From positions 124,001-188,000 of the forward strand of contig NZ_CP070490.1 of assembly GCF_016925635.1 (NCBI RefSeq): a DNA stretch of 64,000 bases, in the 5' to 3' direction. Of this stretch, positions 43,175-53,010 are shown piece after piece (position 1 is the stretch's first letter; each line of letters starts with the position of its first letter). The translations under genes and the position numbers were made by a program. Below the pieces are notes generated by a model. It saw only the letters and a list, made by a program, of their open reading frames with translations. It made no database searches and was not told the DNA's origin. Origin of the DNA: Lysinibacillus fusiformis. Lineage in GTDB: Bacteria; Bacillota; Bacilli; Bacillales_A; Planococcaceae.

Positions 43175-45835
43175 TTAAATGGATTTAATATAATCATACA
43201 CAGAAAGTAGTGCTTCATCAAGTTTTGATGCATCTTTTGCACCTGCCATCGCCATATCTGGACGACCGCCACCTTTACCACCGCATGCTTCTGCAACCAT
43301 TTTCACAATATTCCCCGCATGGTAATTGCCACCAACTAATTCTTTTGAAACACCAGCACATAACATGACTTTTTCGCCATCAACTGCTCCAAGAACAATG
43401 ACTGCTTTTGGCATTTTCACTTTCAAGTCATCCATCATTTGACGAAGTTGATTGTTATCCTTGGCTTCCACTTTTGTAGAAAGAACTGTCACATCTCCAA
43501 TTATTTGAGCGGCATCTACAATTGCTCCTGCTTGTGCATTGGCGATTTTTTGAGATAAAGCTTCGTTTTCACGTTGCAATTCTTTATAGTCGGCTTGTAA
43601 TGCCTGTACTTTTGTGACAATATCTTTAGCATTTGATTTTAATAATGCTGCTGCATCATTTAATAATGCTTCTTCTTCTTTTACTGCTTCATAAGCAACT
43701 TTACCTGTAACAGCTTCAATACGACGAGTACCTGCACCGATACCACCTTCTGAAACAATTTTGAAGAAGCCAATTTCAGAAGAGCGTTTAACATGGATAC
43801 CACCACATAGCTCAATAGAATAATCTCCAATTGATACTACACGTACAACATCTCCATATTTTTCACCGAACAAGGCCATGGCACCCATTGCTTTTGCTTC
43901 ATCAATGCCTTTTTCTTCAATAACGACCTCTATATCATCCCACACTTTTTCATTTACAATACGTTCAATTTGTTGTAATTCTTCTTTTGTAACTTGACCA
44001 AAGTGAGAGAAGTCAAAGCGTAAACGGTCAGGGCCTACATATGATCCAGCTTGGTTCACATGATCGCCTAGCACATCTTTTAATGCACGTTGCATAATAT
44101 GTGTCGCTGTATGGTTTTTAATGATTAAATTACGATCATCACGATTGACCACTGCTTGCACTGCATCTTCCACATGCATTTCACCAGATTCAACTACTAC
44201 TGTATGAAGCGGTTGACCATTCGGTGCTTTTTGAACATCTTTTACAATAGCCGTAAAACTATCATTTGAAATTGTACCACTATCGGCAATTTGGCCACCC
44301 ATTTCAGTGTAGAATGGTGTCTTCGCTAAAATAACCAATGCTTCTTGACCTTCTGAAGCGACTTTTGCTACTTGACCATTGACGATCATTGCAGCGATTT
44401 CAGTACTAGCTGTTAACGTATCATAGCCAACAAATTCACTTGCAACCGTTAAGTTTGCTAATACTTCATTCTGTACTTGCATCGAGTCAACATCTTGACG
44501 AGCAGCACGCGCACGTTCACGTTGTTCTTCCATCGCTGCTTCAAAACCTTCATGATCTACTTTCATGCCGACTTCTTCTGCATATTCTTCCGTTAACTCG
44601 ATTGGGAATCCATAAGTATCATATAAACGGAAAGCATCTGCTCCTGGAATATAATCATGACCAGCTGCTTTTTGAGATTCCACTACTTCATTAAAGATAG
44701 CCAAACCACCGTCTAATGTTTCATGGAAACGAATTTCTTCATTTTTAATGACACGTTGAATAAATTCGCATTTCTCCGTAACTTCTGGATAGAAGTCTTC
44801 CATAATTTTACCCACAGTTGGTACAAGTTCAAACATAAATGGTTTTTCAATACCCATTTGCTTAGCATAACGAACAGCACGACGTAGTAAGCGACGTAAT
44901 ACATAGCCACGGCCTTCGTTTGATGGCAGGGCACCATCGCCTATAGCAAATGCTACTGTACGGATATGGTCTGCAATCACTTTAAATGGTGTATTAATAT
45001 CTTCTTCTGAGCCAAAGATTTCATTTAAATCTACTTCACCAGGACGCTTATATTTACGGTTGGCAAATTCCTCGATTTTTTCAATGATTGGCATAAATAA
45101 ATCTGTATCAAAGTTCGTTGGTACATTTTGAACGACTGATACAATACGCTCTAAGCCCATACCTGTATCAATATTTTGCTTTGGTAGTGGCGTGTAAGTG
45201 CCATCAGGATTATGGTTGAATTGAGAGAACACAAGGTTCCAAATTTCAAGATAACGCTCGTTTTCCCCACCTGGATACATTTCAGGATCATTATCATCTG
45301 AGCCGTATTCTACACCACGATCATAAAAAATCTCTGAGTTAGGACCAGATGGACCTTCTCCAATATCCCAGAAATTTCCTTCCAAACGAATTAAACGTTC
45401 TTCTGGAATACCAATTTCCTGATGCCAAACATCATATGCTTCCTGATCTTCTGGGTGAATCGTAATAGATAATAACGCTGGATCAAAGCCCATCCATTTT
45501 TTATCCGTTAAAAACTCCCAAGCGTAATGAATCGCTTCTTTTTTGAAGTAGTCACCAATAGAGAAGTTTCCTAACATTTCAAAGAACGTATGGTGACGAG
45601 CTGTTTTCCCAACATTCTCAATATCGTTGGTACGGATTGATTTTTGTGCATTTGTAATACGTGGATTATCAGGAATGATACGCCCATCGAAATATGGTTT
45701 CAATGTTGCAACACCTGAGTTGATCCAAAGGAGTGATGGGTCATTTATCGGCACAAGTGGTGCTGATGGCTCATGATGGTGCCCCTTTTCTTTAAAAAAT
45801 TCCAAATACATACGGCGAATATCTACTGCTTTCAT
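43175..45835 (-). CDS. alaS: Alanyl-tRNA synthetase
   Basis: AlaRS charges tRNA-Ala and edits mischarged Ser and Gly. The 886 residues show the class II start [20 protein letters not shown], motif 2 around [20 protein letters not shown], the editing domain with [17 protein letters not shown] and the zinc-type [15 protein letters not shown], and the C-terminal domain with [21 protein letters not shown] lies 10 bases before the ATG. It is controlled by the T-box leader upstream and leads alaS-ireB-ruvX-yrzB. Confidence 0.98.
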   Translation of the reverse strand: MKAVDIRRMYLEFFKEKGHHHEPSAPLVPINDPSLLWINSGVATLKPYFDGRIIPDNPRITNAQKSIRTNDIENVGKTARHHTFFEMLGNFSIGDYFKKEAIHYAWEFLTDKKWMGFDPALLSITIHPEDQEAYDVWHQEIGIPEERLIRLEGNFWDIGEGPSGPNSEIFYDRGVEYGSDDNDPEMYPGGENERYLEIWNLVFSQFNHNPDGTYTPLPKQNIDTGMGLERIVSVVQNVPTNFDTDLFMPIIEKIEEFANRKYKRPGEVDLNEIFGSEEDINTPFKVIADHIRTVAFAIGDGALPSNEGRGYVLRRLLRRAVRYAKQMGIEKPFMFELVPTVGKIMEDFYPEVTEKCEFIQRVIKNEEIRFHETLDGGLAIFNEVVESQKAAGHDYIPGADAFRLYDTYGFPIELTEEYAEEVGMKVDHEGFEAAMEEQRERARAARQDVDSMQVQNEVLANLTVASEFVGYDTLTASTEIAAMIVNGQVAKVASEGQEALVILAKTPFYTEMGGQIADSGTISNDSFTAIVKDVQKAPNGQPLHTVVVESGEMHVEDAVQAVVNRDDRNLIIKNHTATHIMQRALKDVLGDHVNQAGSYVGPDRLRFDFSHFGQVTKEELQQIERIVNEKVWDDIEVVIEEKGIDEAKAMGAMALFGEKYGDVVRVVSIGDYSIELCGGIHVKRSSEIGFFKIVSEGGIGAGTRRIEAVTGKVAYEAVKEEEALLNDAAALLKSNAKDIVTKVQALQADYKELQRENEALSQKIANAQAGAIVDAAQIIGDVTVLSTKVEAKDNNQLRQMMDDLKVKMPKAVIVLGAVDGEKVMLCAGVSKELVGGNYHAGNIVKMVAEACGGKGGGRPDMAMAGAKDASKLDEALLSVYDYIKSI

Positions 45836-45903
45836 TGGATAAATTCCTCCTATTTAATATTGTAAAATCACGATACGAATCCTGCGATTTACCGAAGAAA
45901 ATA

Positions 45904-46148
45904 AAAAAAGCCCTCATCCCCAAAAAAGGGACGAGGACTTGTCATTAGTCTCGCGGTACCACCCTAGTTGTAAGTAAAAATTCTTACTTACCTCTTTAGC
46001 ACTTGTAACGTCAGTGAACGGCAGGGATTAGCTGCACTCTGGAGTAGCTTTCGGCATTTGCTGCTGTGAGGATTTTTTCAGCCTAGAAATCCCTTTCTTG
46101 TACACAGACAAATACGTACTTTTTCCATCATCGTTTTTACTTTTTCTA
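45904..46148 (-). promoter_or_regulatory. T-box leader (tRNA-Ala sensing) of alaS
   Basis: On the minus strand the leader carries the T-box antiterminator AGGGTGGTACCGCG (within 45949-45969) and then a terminator, CCTCGTCCC/GGGGATGAGG with a run of T (45940-45904). The upstream Stem I region (about 46020-46130) pairs AGGGAT with ATCCCT. The specifier side reads GCAGCTAATCCC, giving GCU (Ala) followed by A. Uncharged tRNA-Ala would bind and allow read-through into alaS. Confidence 0.93.
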
Positions 46149-46154
46149 TCAAAA

Positions 46155-46183
46155 ATTATAAAAAAAATCTATTGCGCTGTCAA
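46155..46183 (-). promoter_or_regulatory. Consensus sigma-A promoter of alaS
   Basis: On the minus strand TTGACA (46183-46178) and TATAAT (46160-46155) are both perfect and 17 bases apart. Transcription would begin near 46148 and include the T-box leader. Confidence 0.88.
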
Positions 46184-46208
46184 TTAGTACTAGTATGACT
46201 AACACGAA

Positions 46209-47174
46209 CTAAGCAATCATTTTTTTGAAATATACCCACATACCCCACGTAAAAATAACTAAAAAGGCACTGATAGCAATAGTTGTATAGGGTGAATCTT
46301 GATAAGGTAAAGGTACATTCATACCAAAAAAGCTAGTAATTACAGATAGCGGCAACATAATTGTCGAAATGACCGTTAATAAATTCAGCTTTTCAATAGA
46401 TTTACCACTGATTATTGAAAAATACGTATCAAGCGTGCTGTTAACTAAATCACGATAAGTCTCTGTGGAGTCGACAATTCGTTCTAGATGGTCATTCAAA
46501 TCTTTATAGAATGGAATATTTTCTTCTTGAATATCAAATTTCCACTGGCCATTGATTGATGAAAAAATTCTTCTTTGTGGCATAATGGCCTGACGAATTA
46601 AAATAATTGTCCGCTTCAGTGCAAGAAATTCCTCTGTCACCACTTTTGGTTGATAATCATAAATTTCTTCTTCCAGTTCATCTATACGTGCTCGAATTCG
46701 TTCTAATACCGGGAAGTATTCGTCTGTAATCCCGTCAATAATGGTATGCAATAAAAAATCAGTACCCTTTTCCAAATATTTTGGACTATTGATACAAACA
46801 TTCTCCATGTTGCCTAGCCATTGCAACTTTTGTTTATGCACAGTTACAATATAGTTTGGTCCCATAAAAATATTTAACTCCACTGTTGTAATTTCATTAT
46901 TACTTTTCTCATTATAGATTGGTGCATGGAGCACAAAAAATTTATAATCACCATAACTATCCATTTTCGGACGTGAGCCCTCATGTAAGCAATCTTCCAC
47001 TGCTAGTGGATGAAAGCCAAATATATCTGCAATATTATTCAATTCATTATAACTATACGCATATAAATCTACCCATAATAAGTCTTCGTTATGAATAGGA
47101 AGTTGTAAATCAATCATATTGAAATCATGTTGGACTGTCTTGCTGCTGTTATTATAATAGTGGATTTTAATCAT
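46209..47174 (-). CDS. corA: CorA-family magnesium transporter
   Basis: A 321-residue CorA protein. A large cytoplasmic domain is followed by two C-terminal membrane helices. The first (LLTVISTIMLPLSVITSFFG) ends in the GMN selectivity motif (FFGMNVPLPY), and the second (TIAISAFLVIFTWGMWVYF) ends in a Lys/Met tail. These proteins form pentameric divalent-cation channels, mostly for Mg or Co. The M-box riboswitch upstream supports Mg as the relevant ion. Confidence 0.95.
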   Translation of the reverse strand: MIKIHYYNNSSKTVQHDFNMIDLQLPIHNEDLLWVDLYAYSYNELNNIADIFGFHPLAVEDCLHEGSRPKMDSYGDYKFFVLHAPIYNEKSNNEITTVELNIFMGPNYIVTVHKQKLQWLGNMENVCINSPKYLEKGTDFLLHTIIDGITDEYFPVLERIRARIDELEEEIYDYQPKVVTEEFLALKRTIILIRQAIMPQRRIFSSINGQWKFDIQEENIPFYKDLNDHLERIVDSTETYRDLVNSTLDTYFSIISGKSIEKLNLLTVISTIMLPLSVITSFFGMNVPLPYQDSPYTTIAISAFLVIFTWGMWVYFKKMIA

Positions 47175-47225
47175 TGCATTTCACCTCGTGTTTTGTTATT
47201 GAGGGAAACAAAAGGTCATCCTTTA

Positions 47226-47321
47226 TCACCTTTTGTCTGCATCGGTGATCAGAAATCGATGACTTTTTAATTGTTTCCGTTTGCCTAAATGAAACTTATT
47301 CGGTTCAGGACTACTATCCAT
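47226..47321 (-). CDS. 31-codon leader ORF between the M-box and corA
   Basis: ATG at 47321 has AAGGTGAT 5 bases upstream. It encodes MDSSPEPNKFHLGKRKQLKS and ends HRFLITDADKR, a very basic peptide. It begins 23 bases after the riboswitch terminator and stops 51 bases before corA, so it is translated only when the riboswitch is read through. It may be a true small protein or a leader peptide; no family is known to me. Confidence 0.45.
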   Translation of the reverse strand: MDSSPEPNKFHLGKRKQLKSHRFLITDADKR

Positions 47322-47344
47322 TTCTCATCACCTTCCTTTCATAA

Positions 47345-47600
47345 CAAAAACACGCCTTCTACGAATGAAGGCGTGTTGAATACACATATCAAAAAATAGC
47401 AATTAAAAACATTGCATGCTTGTTACCTTCAAACGTTGAGTTTTAGCACTATGCGGCATAGGAATATGTCCAGCTACGTTAAAAAACACCTTATTTCGAT
47501 GATTTCTGTTGACCCATTGGCGTCTCTCGACATTTTTGGGTAGTAGCGTATCTCCAGCATAGGAGCCTCACCTAACGAAGGGATATTAATTTTTTGTTCC
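47345..47600 (-). promoter_or_regulatory. M-box (ykoK) magnesium riboswitch of corA
   Basis: On the minus strand the leader holds the near-invariant M-box blocks GTTAGGTGAGGCTCCTATG, GGAGATACGCTACTACCC, AAAAATGTCGAGAGACGCC, AATGGGTCAACAGAAATCAT and CCGCATAGTGCTAAA. The expression platform is a terminator hairpin, AACACGCCTTC/GAAGGCGTGTT (47377-47349), plus TTTTT. Mg binding would favour the terminator and shut off corA. In B. subtilis this element controls mgtE. Confidence 0.93.
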
Positions 47601-47605
47601 TCCAC

Positions 47606-47634
47606 ATCATAGCGGATTGCCTCATGACTGTCAA
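47606..47634 (-). promoter_or_regulatory. Near-consensus promoter of the M-box/corA transcript
   Basis: On the minus strand TTGACA (47634-47629) and TATGAT (47611-47606) are separated by 17 bases. The -35 box begins at the base right after the stop codon of the upstream hydroxylase gene. Confidence 0.85.
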
Positions 47635-49068
47635 TCAATCATTTTTCAAAAAGTCTTCCACTCTTTGCACTAAATGCTCCCGTTGATAAGATTGATAGAG
47701 CAGGCTAGATAAACGCACAGGATCACCAAAGAAAAAGCGTTCGTACAATGTTTGCCTTGTGCCAAAACTACTCATCGTTAAATCCCATGCTAAACGGAAT
47801 TTCTTTACTCGCTCCTCGCCTTTATCTTGGAATGATTGTAAATAATGTTCTAGGTCACCCTCATCTGCTGCAAAAGCTTTTTCAGTCGGTATGGACATCA
47901 ATCCACTTGCCCCAAGTTGCTGGATAATTTCCGTAAAAGTTGGATAAACTTTCGGGAAAATTTGAATGGCTACTTGCAATGTTGAGAGATCTGGTCGAAG
48001 AAAGCCAAACATATCTCTGTGTGCATCTATTTCTGATTTTACTAGCATTGCCTTCATCGTTTCTAATGTCACAATCACATCCACCACTTTTTGTTGTACA
48101 TGTTGGTAGTCACCGATATTAATGGTGTCCACAATCGACTGCACAACGCCTAGTACAAATTCGGTCTTCGCAATTTGACGAGAAAGCACTTGATGTAAAC
48201 TGTAAGCTTGGAAGCCGCTGACATTCATAAATTGATTGGCTACTTCCACATTTTCGTAGTAAAAAACGCGTTCCCATGGGACAACTACATCATCAAACAC
48301 AACGATTGCATCCATTTCTTCAAAACGCGCACTTAACGGATAATCAAAGGTAGAATCTCCTCCTACAAATGATTGCCGACATAAAAACTTTAGTCCTTTG
48401 GTGTTACTCGGTATAGAAAAGCCAAAACCTTTTCCCTCATCATAGCCATTTGTTGATAAAACAAGGAGCTCATCCGTTATACCACCCTGTGTTGCGAGTA
48501 ATCTTGCTCCTTTGATGACTAAGCCTTCACTTGTCTTTCCAATAATTTTAGCAGCAATGGTCACTTCTTCATCCTCATAGTAATAGCGCTTGCGATTTAC
48601 CTGTGGTTCGATAAAGGTATGTGTCATCGTAATATCATTTTCACGAGCATACTCATAAAACTTCAGCAAATGCTCTGGAAAACAATTTGGCTTATCTTTT
48701 AAAAAGTCTGACGCCGATGCCAAGGCCATTAATGTTGTATTCATATAATCAGGGCTTCTCCCCATAAAACCATGAGAAGATAATGCCCACTCCCTTGCCG
48801 CATGGCGCCTTTTCACAAGATCTTCTGGCGTCAATACTTGAAGAAAGGACATGCCAACTCTCTGTTTGCTAGTTGGCGATTCATAGGTCATTTTTTCAAG
48901 AAATGCCGCTTGATGTTGTAAATCAAAAAGTTTCGCTTGACTTTGCATAATTCCTTTAAAGGCAGGATGTTCTGACACCTTTCCTGTCACGACTTCCCCA
49001 TCTATCGAAATATACGTTTTTAAAGCATCAATTCGTTCAATATACTGCTGCCCTGTCATTATTGGCAT
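47635..49068 (-). CDS. 4-hydroxyphenylacetate 3-hydroxylase family (HpaB-like) oxygenase
   Basis: A 477-residue protein of the HpaB family, the FADH2-using oxygenase part of two-component monooxygenases. Recognisable stretches are MTGQQYIERIDALKTYISID, THTFIEPQVNRKRYYYEDE, LVIKGARLLATQGGITDEL and DDVVVPWERVFYY. Its exact phenolic substrate is unknown and no flavin reductase is adjacent. B. subtilis YoaI is similar. ATG at 49068 has AGGGGTGA upstream; six earlier codons are dropped. The stop touches the next promoter. Confidence 0.85.
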   Translation of the reverse strand: MPIMTGQQYIERIDALKTYISIDGEVVTGKVSEHPAFKGIMQSQAKLFDLQHQAAFLEKMTYESPTSKQRVGMSFLQVLTPEDLVKRRHAAREWALSSHGFMGRSPDYMNTTLMALASASDFLKDKPNCFPEHLLKFYEYARENDITMTHTFIEPQVNRKRYYYEDEEVTIAAKIIGKTSEGLVIKGARLLATQGGITDELLVLSTNGYDEGKGFGFSIPSNTKGLKFLCRQSFVGGDSTFDYPLSARFEEMDAIVVFDDVVVPWERVFYYENVEVANQFMNVSGFQAYSLHQVLSRQIAKTEFVLGVVQSIVDTINIGDYQHVQQKVVDVIVTLETMKAMLVKSEIDAHRDMFGFLRPDLSTLQVAIQIFPKVYPTFTEIIQQLGASGLMSIPTEKAFAADEGDLEHYLQSFQDKGEERVKKFRLAWDLTMSSFGTRQTLYERFFFGDPVRLSSLLYQSYQREHLVQRVEDFLKND

Positions 49069-49154
49069 GCTGTCACCCCTATACATTTCCTATGTTTTTG
49101 TACTCATCTAGTATATGAAATGTCCAAATATTAGGTGACGATACGATCAATTAG

Positions 49155-49182
49155 AAAAACCCGATTAGACAGTCTAATCGGG
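49155..49182 (-). terminator. recD2 terminator
   Basis: CCCGATTAG pairs with CTAATCGGG (49160-49182); GGGTTTTTC follows on the minus strand. Confidence 0.88.
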
Positions 49183-49206
49183 TACATATAGCTGATGGTA
49201 TTTATT

Positions 49207-51639
49207 TTAATTATCCAAAAAATCATATGGAGAGACATCATTCATACCAATCATTGGATGAATATAAGGGGCTGTTTCTACTGTTAGCTTTTGTTCAATG
49301 GAAACAGGCTCGTTCATTCCTTCATCTTCTACTGGCACTGCCTCTACTTTCTCAAGTTCTTCATCGATTTCCATTGGATTAAGTCTTGCACGTAACGAGG
49401 TGAAACGTTGTAGGTCATCTGTACGTTGTAAGCCATCTGCAAGCACATCAGGTTCACCACATAAAATCAAAAAGTTTTTAGCTCGTGTAATCCCTGTGTA
49501 CAAAAGATTACGCCGCAGCATTTTGGAATACCCTCTAACAACAGGCATAATAACCGTTTGAAACTCAGAGCCTTGCGATTTATGGATAGAACAACAATAA
49601 GCTAGTGTCAATTGATTGAGATCACTTCGTTGATAGGTCACTTCAATGCCATCAAAGGATACGATCAGTAAATCTTGTTTTTCTACTGTCTCTTTTGCCT
49701 TAATAATACTAATGACCTCTCCCATATCTCCATTAAAGACATTGCTTTCAGGTTGATTGACTAACTGAAGGACTTTATCTTTTATTCGATAGGTGACATC
49801 TCCAAAGACTAGCTCTTTTCTTGTTCCTGTATCATTTGGATTAATAAGCTCTTGAATCATTTTATTTAAATTATCTATGCCAGCCGGTCCTTTATACATG
49901 GGCGCTAACACTTGAATATTGCGGATTTCCTGACCTTTTGTGACAGCACTTTTGACAACCTGTGTGACCACATTGGCAACTTGATCGGCTGAAGCTTTAA
50001 TAAACGAACGATCAGACGTTTTAGCTGTTAACTCTTTTGGAATCGTTCCTTTTTTTATTTGATGGGCTAGTTCAATAATCGTTGAGCCTTCTGCTTGTCG
50101 GTAAACATCTGTTAGCTCAACGGTTGGCAGCTGTTTGGATGCTAATAAATCCTTTAACACCTGTCCTGGACCCACTGGTGGGAGCTGATCCTGATCTCCT
50201 ACAAAGACAACCTGTACATCCTCATGTAAAGCTTTTAATAATTGATGGGCAAGCCATGTATCCACCATGGACATTTCATCCACGATAATCAGCTTCCCTG
50301 TCACTTCCCGCTCTGTTTCCTCCTCTTTTTCTTGCCCTGTAAAGCCAAGCAGTCGATGAATGGTCATCGCAGGAAGCTCTGTTGATTCGGCTAATCGTTT
50401 AGCAGCACGTCCAGTTGGCGCACAAAGGATGATCGGAAAAGGCTCTTCTTTTTGAGCATACTCTTTTGGATTTAAGGATAAGCCATGAAGCTTTGCATAA
50501 ACTTCCACGACTCCACGTACAACAGTCGTTTTCCCCGTACCAGGGCCACCCGTTAAAATCATCACAGCTGAATTTAAAGCCTGTTCAATGGCATTTGCTT
50601 GTGTTTCTGCATAGGTAACATGGAGTAGCTCCTCTGTTTCCCCAATGGCTTTTCGAATTTCATCTTTACTAAAATGTTCAGCCTTGTTATTTCGCTCAAT
50701 TAGCGATACGATTTTCGATGCAATTCCAACCTCTGAAAAATAAAGTGATGGTAAATATAACCTCGTCTCTTCACCACAAATTTTGCCTTCTTCACGCAGT
50801 TCGATACAGGCTTGAGAAATGTCCTCGAATGGTATCTCCTGTCGTTGGCTTTGTTCAAGCATTTCCTTGACGAGGGGTAAAACATGTTCGGCATCTAGAT
50901 AGACATGTCCATCCGATAAAGCAGCTGTATTTAAAATATGGAAAATCGCTGCTTTGACACGATCAGGATGTTTGCCGGTTATACCTAATTTTGCACCTAG
51001 CTCGTCAGCTCGAAAGAAACCAACCCCTTCCACATCTTCAATCAAGCGGTATGGATTTTCTGTCAGTAATTCAATGGCTTCTGTTCGATAGGTTTGATAG
51101 ATTTTCATGCCAAGCTGGGGACCAAATCCCCACTCATTCAGTTGAATCATGACCCGTTCTAAGCCTAAGTTTTGCTCAATAGTGCGATGAATGACTTCTT
51201 TTTTTTCAGCGGATAGACGTGGAACAGAATCGAGTGCACTAGGATCTTCTAAAATAACACGGAGTGCATTAGCACCTAGTTTTTCAACAATCGTTTCAGC
51301 CGTTTTTTTCCCAATCCCTACGAATAAGTCACTAGATAAATAATGAATAATCCCTTGCTCAGTTGCAGGAACCTCTTTCGTAAATGTCTCAATTTGAAAT
51401 TGAGCACCGTATTTAGGATGCTGTTTTAAGATCCCTGTAAAACGATATTGTTCATCCATTTGTAATGGTGGAAAATAACCTACAACGATAATTTCTTTAT
51501 CTTCATATTGCAAATTCGTCTCTTGAATTTTCACTCGTACAATCGAATACATATTTTGTGCATTATGAAAGATAGAGACGATCGGACGTCCGAGTATAAA
51601 AAATTTATTAAGTTCAAATAAATCTAGGTGATCTGTCAT
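49207..51639 (-). CDS. recD2: RecD2-type ATP-dependent DNA helicase (YrrC)
   Basis: An SF1B helicase, 810 residues, with 5'-3' polarity in studied homologues and a role in replication fork repair. The N-terminal OB-like and helix-hairpin-helix region (VGIGKKTAETIVEKLG, VEGVGFFRADELG) is specific to RecD2. The helicase core has Walker A ILTGGPGTGKTTVV, motif II IIVDEMSMVD, motif III FVGDQDQLPPVGPGQ and motif VI YTGITRAKNFL. ATG at 51639 (MTDHLDLFELNKF) has AAAGGA upstream; ten earlier codons are rejected. In B. subtilis it follows yrrB; here four genes and a drug exporter intervene. Confidence 0.94.
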   Translation of the reverse strand: MTDHLDLFELNKFFILGRPIVSIFHNAQNMYSIVRVKIQETNLQYEDKEIIVVGYFPPLQMDEQYRFTGILKQHPKYGAQFQIETFTKEVPATEQGIIHYLSSDLFVGIGKKTAETIVEKLGANALRVILEDPSALDSVPRLSAEKKEVIHRTIEQNLGLERVMIQLNEWGFGPQLGMKIYQTYRTEAIELLTENPYRLIEDVEGVGFFRADELGAKLGITGKHPDRVKAAIFHILNTAALSDGHVYLDAEHVLPLVKEMLEQSQRQEIPFEDISQACIELREEGKICGEETRLYLPSLYFSEVGIASKIVSLIERNNKAEHFSKDEIRKAIGETEELLHVTYAETQANAIEQALNSAVMILTGGPGTGKTTVVRGVVEVYAKLHGLSLNPKEYAQKEEPFPIILCAPTGRAAKRLAESTELPAMTIHRLLGFTGQEKEEETEREVTGKLIIVDEMSMVDTWLAHQLLKALHEDVQVVFVGDQDQLPPVGPGQVLKDLLASKQLPTVELTDVYRQAEGSTIIELAHQIKKGTIPKELTAKTSDRSFIKASADQVANVVTQVVKSAVTKGQEIRNIQVLAPMYKGPAGIDNLNKMIQELINPNDTGTRKELVFGDVTYRIKDKVLQLVNQPESNVFNGDMGEVISIIKAKETVEKQDLLIVSFDGIEVTYQRSDLNQLTLAYCCSIHKSQGSEFQTVIMPVVRGYSKMLRRNLLYTGITRAKNFLILCGEPDVLADGLQRTDDLQRFTSLRARLNPMEIDEELEKVEAVPVEDEGMNEPVSIEQKLTVETAPYIHPMIGMNDVSPYDFLDN

Positions 51640-51818
51640 GTTCGGTCCGTCCTTTCTTATAGTTTTCAATCTTTTTATTTTACCATAGCCTCATGAAAAT
51701 ATAGCAGCCAAAAATATAATCGCTTCAATATTTTACATTATTTTGACAAATGACAATTCTCTGCCTTTATTCTCCGTTCCATGCTATGATAAATAAGAAT
51801 TAGTTGCACGGAAGGATT

Positions 51819-52595
51819 GTGAAATTATTGGAATTTAGACCTTGCATCGATTTACACGATGGCAAAGTAAAACAAATTGTAGGGAGCACTTTGGGGTATA
51901 CGAATCAAGCAGTTGTAGAAAATTTTATTTCTCATCATGACGCTAGCTACTATGCACAAATGTTTGCCCAAGATCGTTTAACAGGTGGACACGTTATCAT
52001 GCTCGGTTCAGGTAATGAAGATGCTGCCTTATCCGCTTTAACAGCTTATCCTCAAGGCTTACAAATTGGTGGTGGCATCACAGCTGACAATGCTCAAAAG
52101 TATATTGATGCAGGTGCTTCACATGTCATTGTCACATCCTATATTTTTCATGATGGTCAGCTAGATTTAGCACGTTTAAAGCATTTAAATCAATTAATTG
52201 GTAAAGAACACCTTGTCATCGATCTCAGTTGTAAGATGCGTGACGGGAAGTGGTTTGTCATGACAGATAAATGGACTACATTTAGTCATTTCGAAGTCAA
52301 TGCAGCATCCATTGCTTATATTGAAGGTTTTTGTGATGAACTGTTAATTCATGCTGTCGATGTTGAAGGAAAAAAGGGTGGCATGCAGGAAAGCTTGGTA
52401 CGGGATTTAGCTGCTTGGACATCTATCCCTACTACCTATGCAGGCGGTGTCCGATCAATTGAAGACTTAGAAAGATTTAACCAATTAGCCAATGGAAAAC
52501 TTCATGTAACCATTGGGAGTGCGCTCTCTATTTTTGGTGGCGATTTACCTTATACAGATGTAGTAGAATATTGTAAAAAAGGCGGGATCTTGTGA
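51819..52595 (+). CDS. Eukaryotic-type HisA-like isomerase (orphan)
   Basis: A TIM-barrel protein of about 258 residues that resembles the fungal/plant form of phosphoribosylformimino-AICAR-phosphate isomerase (yeast His6) rather than common bacterial HisA. It shows FRPCIDLHDGKVKQIVGSTL, SYYAQMFAQDRLTGGHVIML, LQIGGGI, VIVTSYIFHDG, VIDLSCKMRDGKWFVMTDKW, IHAVDVEGKKGG and the phosphate loop AGGVRSIEDL with IGSALSIFGG. No other his gene is nearby. Possible starts are GTG 51819 and TTG 51828, both near GGAAGGA. A small gene overlaps its stop. Whether it works in histidine synthesis or on another sugar-nucleotide is open. Confidence 0.8.
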   Translation: MKLLEFRPCIDLHDGKVKQIVGSTLGYTNQAVVENFISHHDASYYAQMFAQDRLTGGHVIMLGSGNEDAALSALTAYPQGLQIGGGITADNAQKYIDAGASHVIVTSYIFHDGQLDLARLKHLNQLIGKEHLVIDLSCKMRDGKWFVMTDKWTTFSHFEVNAASIAYIEGFCDELLIHAVDVEGKKGGMQESLVRDLAAWTSIPTTYAGGVRSIEDLERFNQLANGKLHVTIGSALSIFGGDLPYTDVVEYCKKGGIL

Positions 52596-52879
52596 AGCTT
52601 ATTTATAAAGATTATGTTTTTCCATTTCAAGAAACAAATTTAGAGAGAATCATAGATGGTAAATATTTTAAAGTGAATAAAAAAGATGATTCTCTTGCGA
52701 TTCAAGTGCAACTTGACAACGAGCAAATGTTACTGGAATTTTCAAAATCATTAAAGGCAACATGTGGCTTTTTACGCGATCAAGAAACAGAACCTTATAT
52801 CGGAACCTATATTGATTTACAAGTTTTCGTTGATGAGTTTAATAAGCGTTATAACTTAAATGCTGAAATTATTAGTTAA
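52592..52879 (+). CDS. 95-residue protein coupled to the HisA-like gene
   Basis: It starts with GTG at 52592 inside the stop of the HisA-like gene (GTGA overlap), so it is translationally coupled. MKLIYKDYVFPFQETNLERI is followed by a mixed alpha/beta protein with LDNEQMLLEFSKSLKATCGF and TYIDLQVFVDEFNKRYNL. It has one Cys and no membrane helix. I do not recognise the family. Tight coupling suggests it works with the isomerase. Confidence 0.65.
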   Translation: MKLIYKDYVFPFQETNLERIIDGKYFKVNKKDDSLAIQVQLDNEQMLLEFSKSLKATCGFLRDQETEPYIGTYIDLQVFVDEFNKRYNLNAEIIS

Positions 52880-52911
52880 AACAAGGGGTAACTAGCTTCC
52901 CTTTGTTTTAA
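52877..52911 (+). terminator. Terminator of the HisA-like/95-residue operon
   Basis: TAAAACAAGGG pairs with CCCTTTGTTTTA, beginning in the stop codon of the 95-residue gene. Confidence 0.75.
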
Positions 52912-53010
52912 CTCCACACCTCTTCTGCATTATTCCTTTCTCGTATTTCTGAAACCTTTTCATTGTCATGTGAGTTATATATTGTATAGCATGAACTATA
53001 GGGGGTTCAC

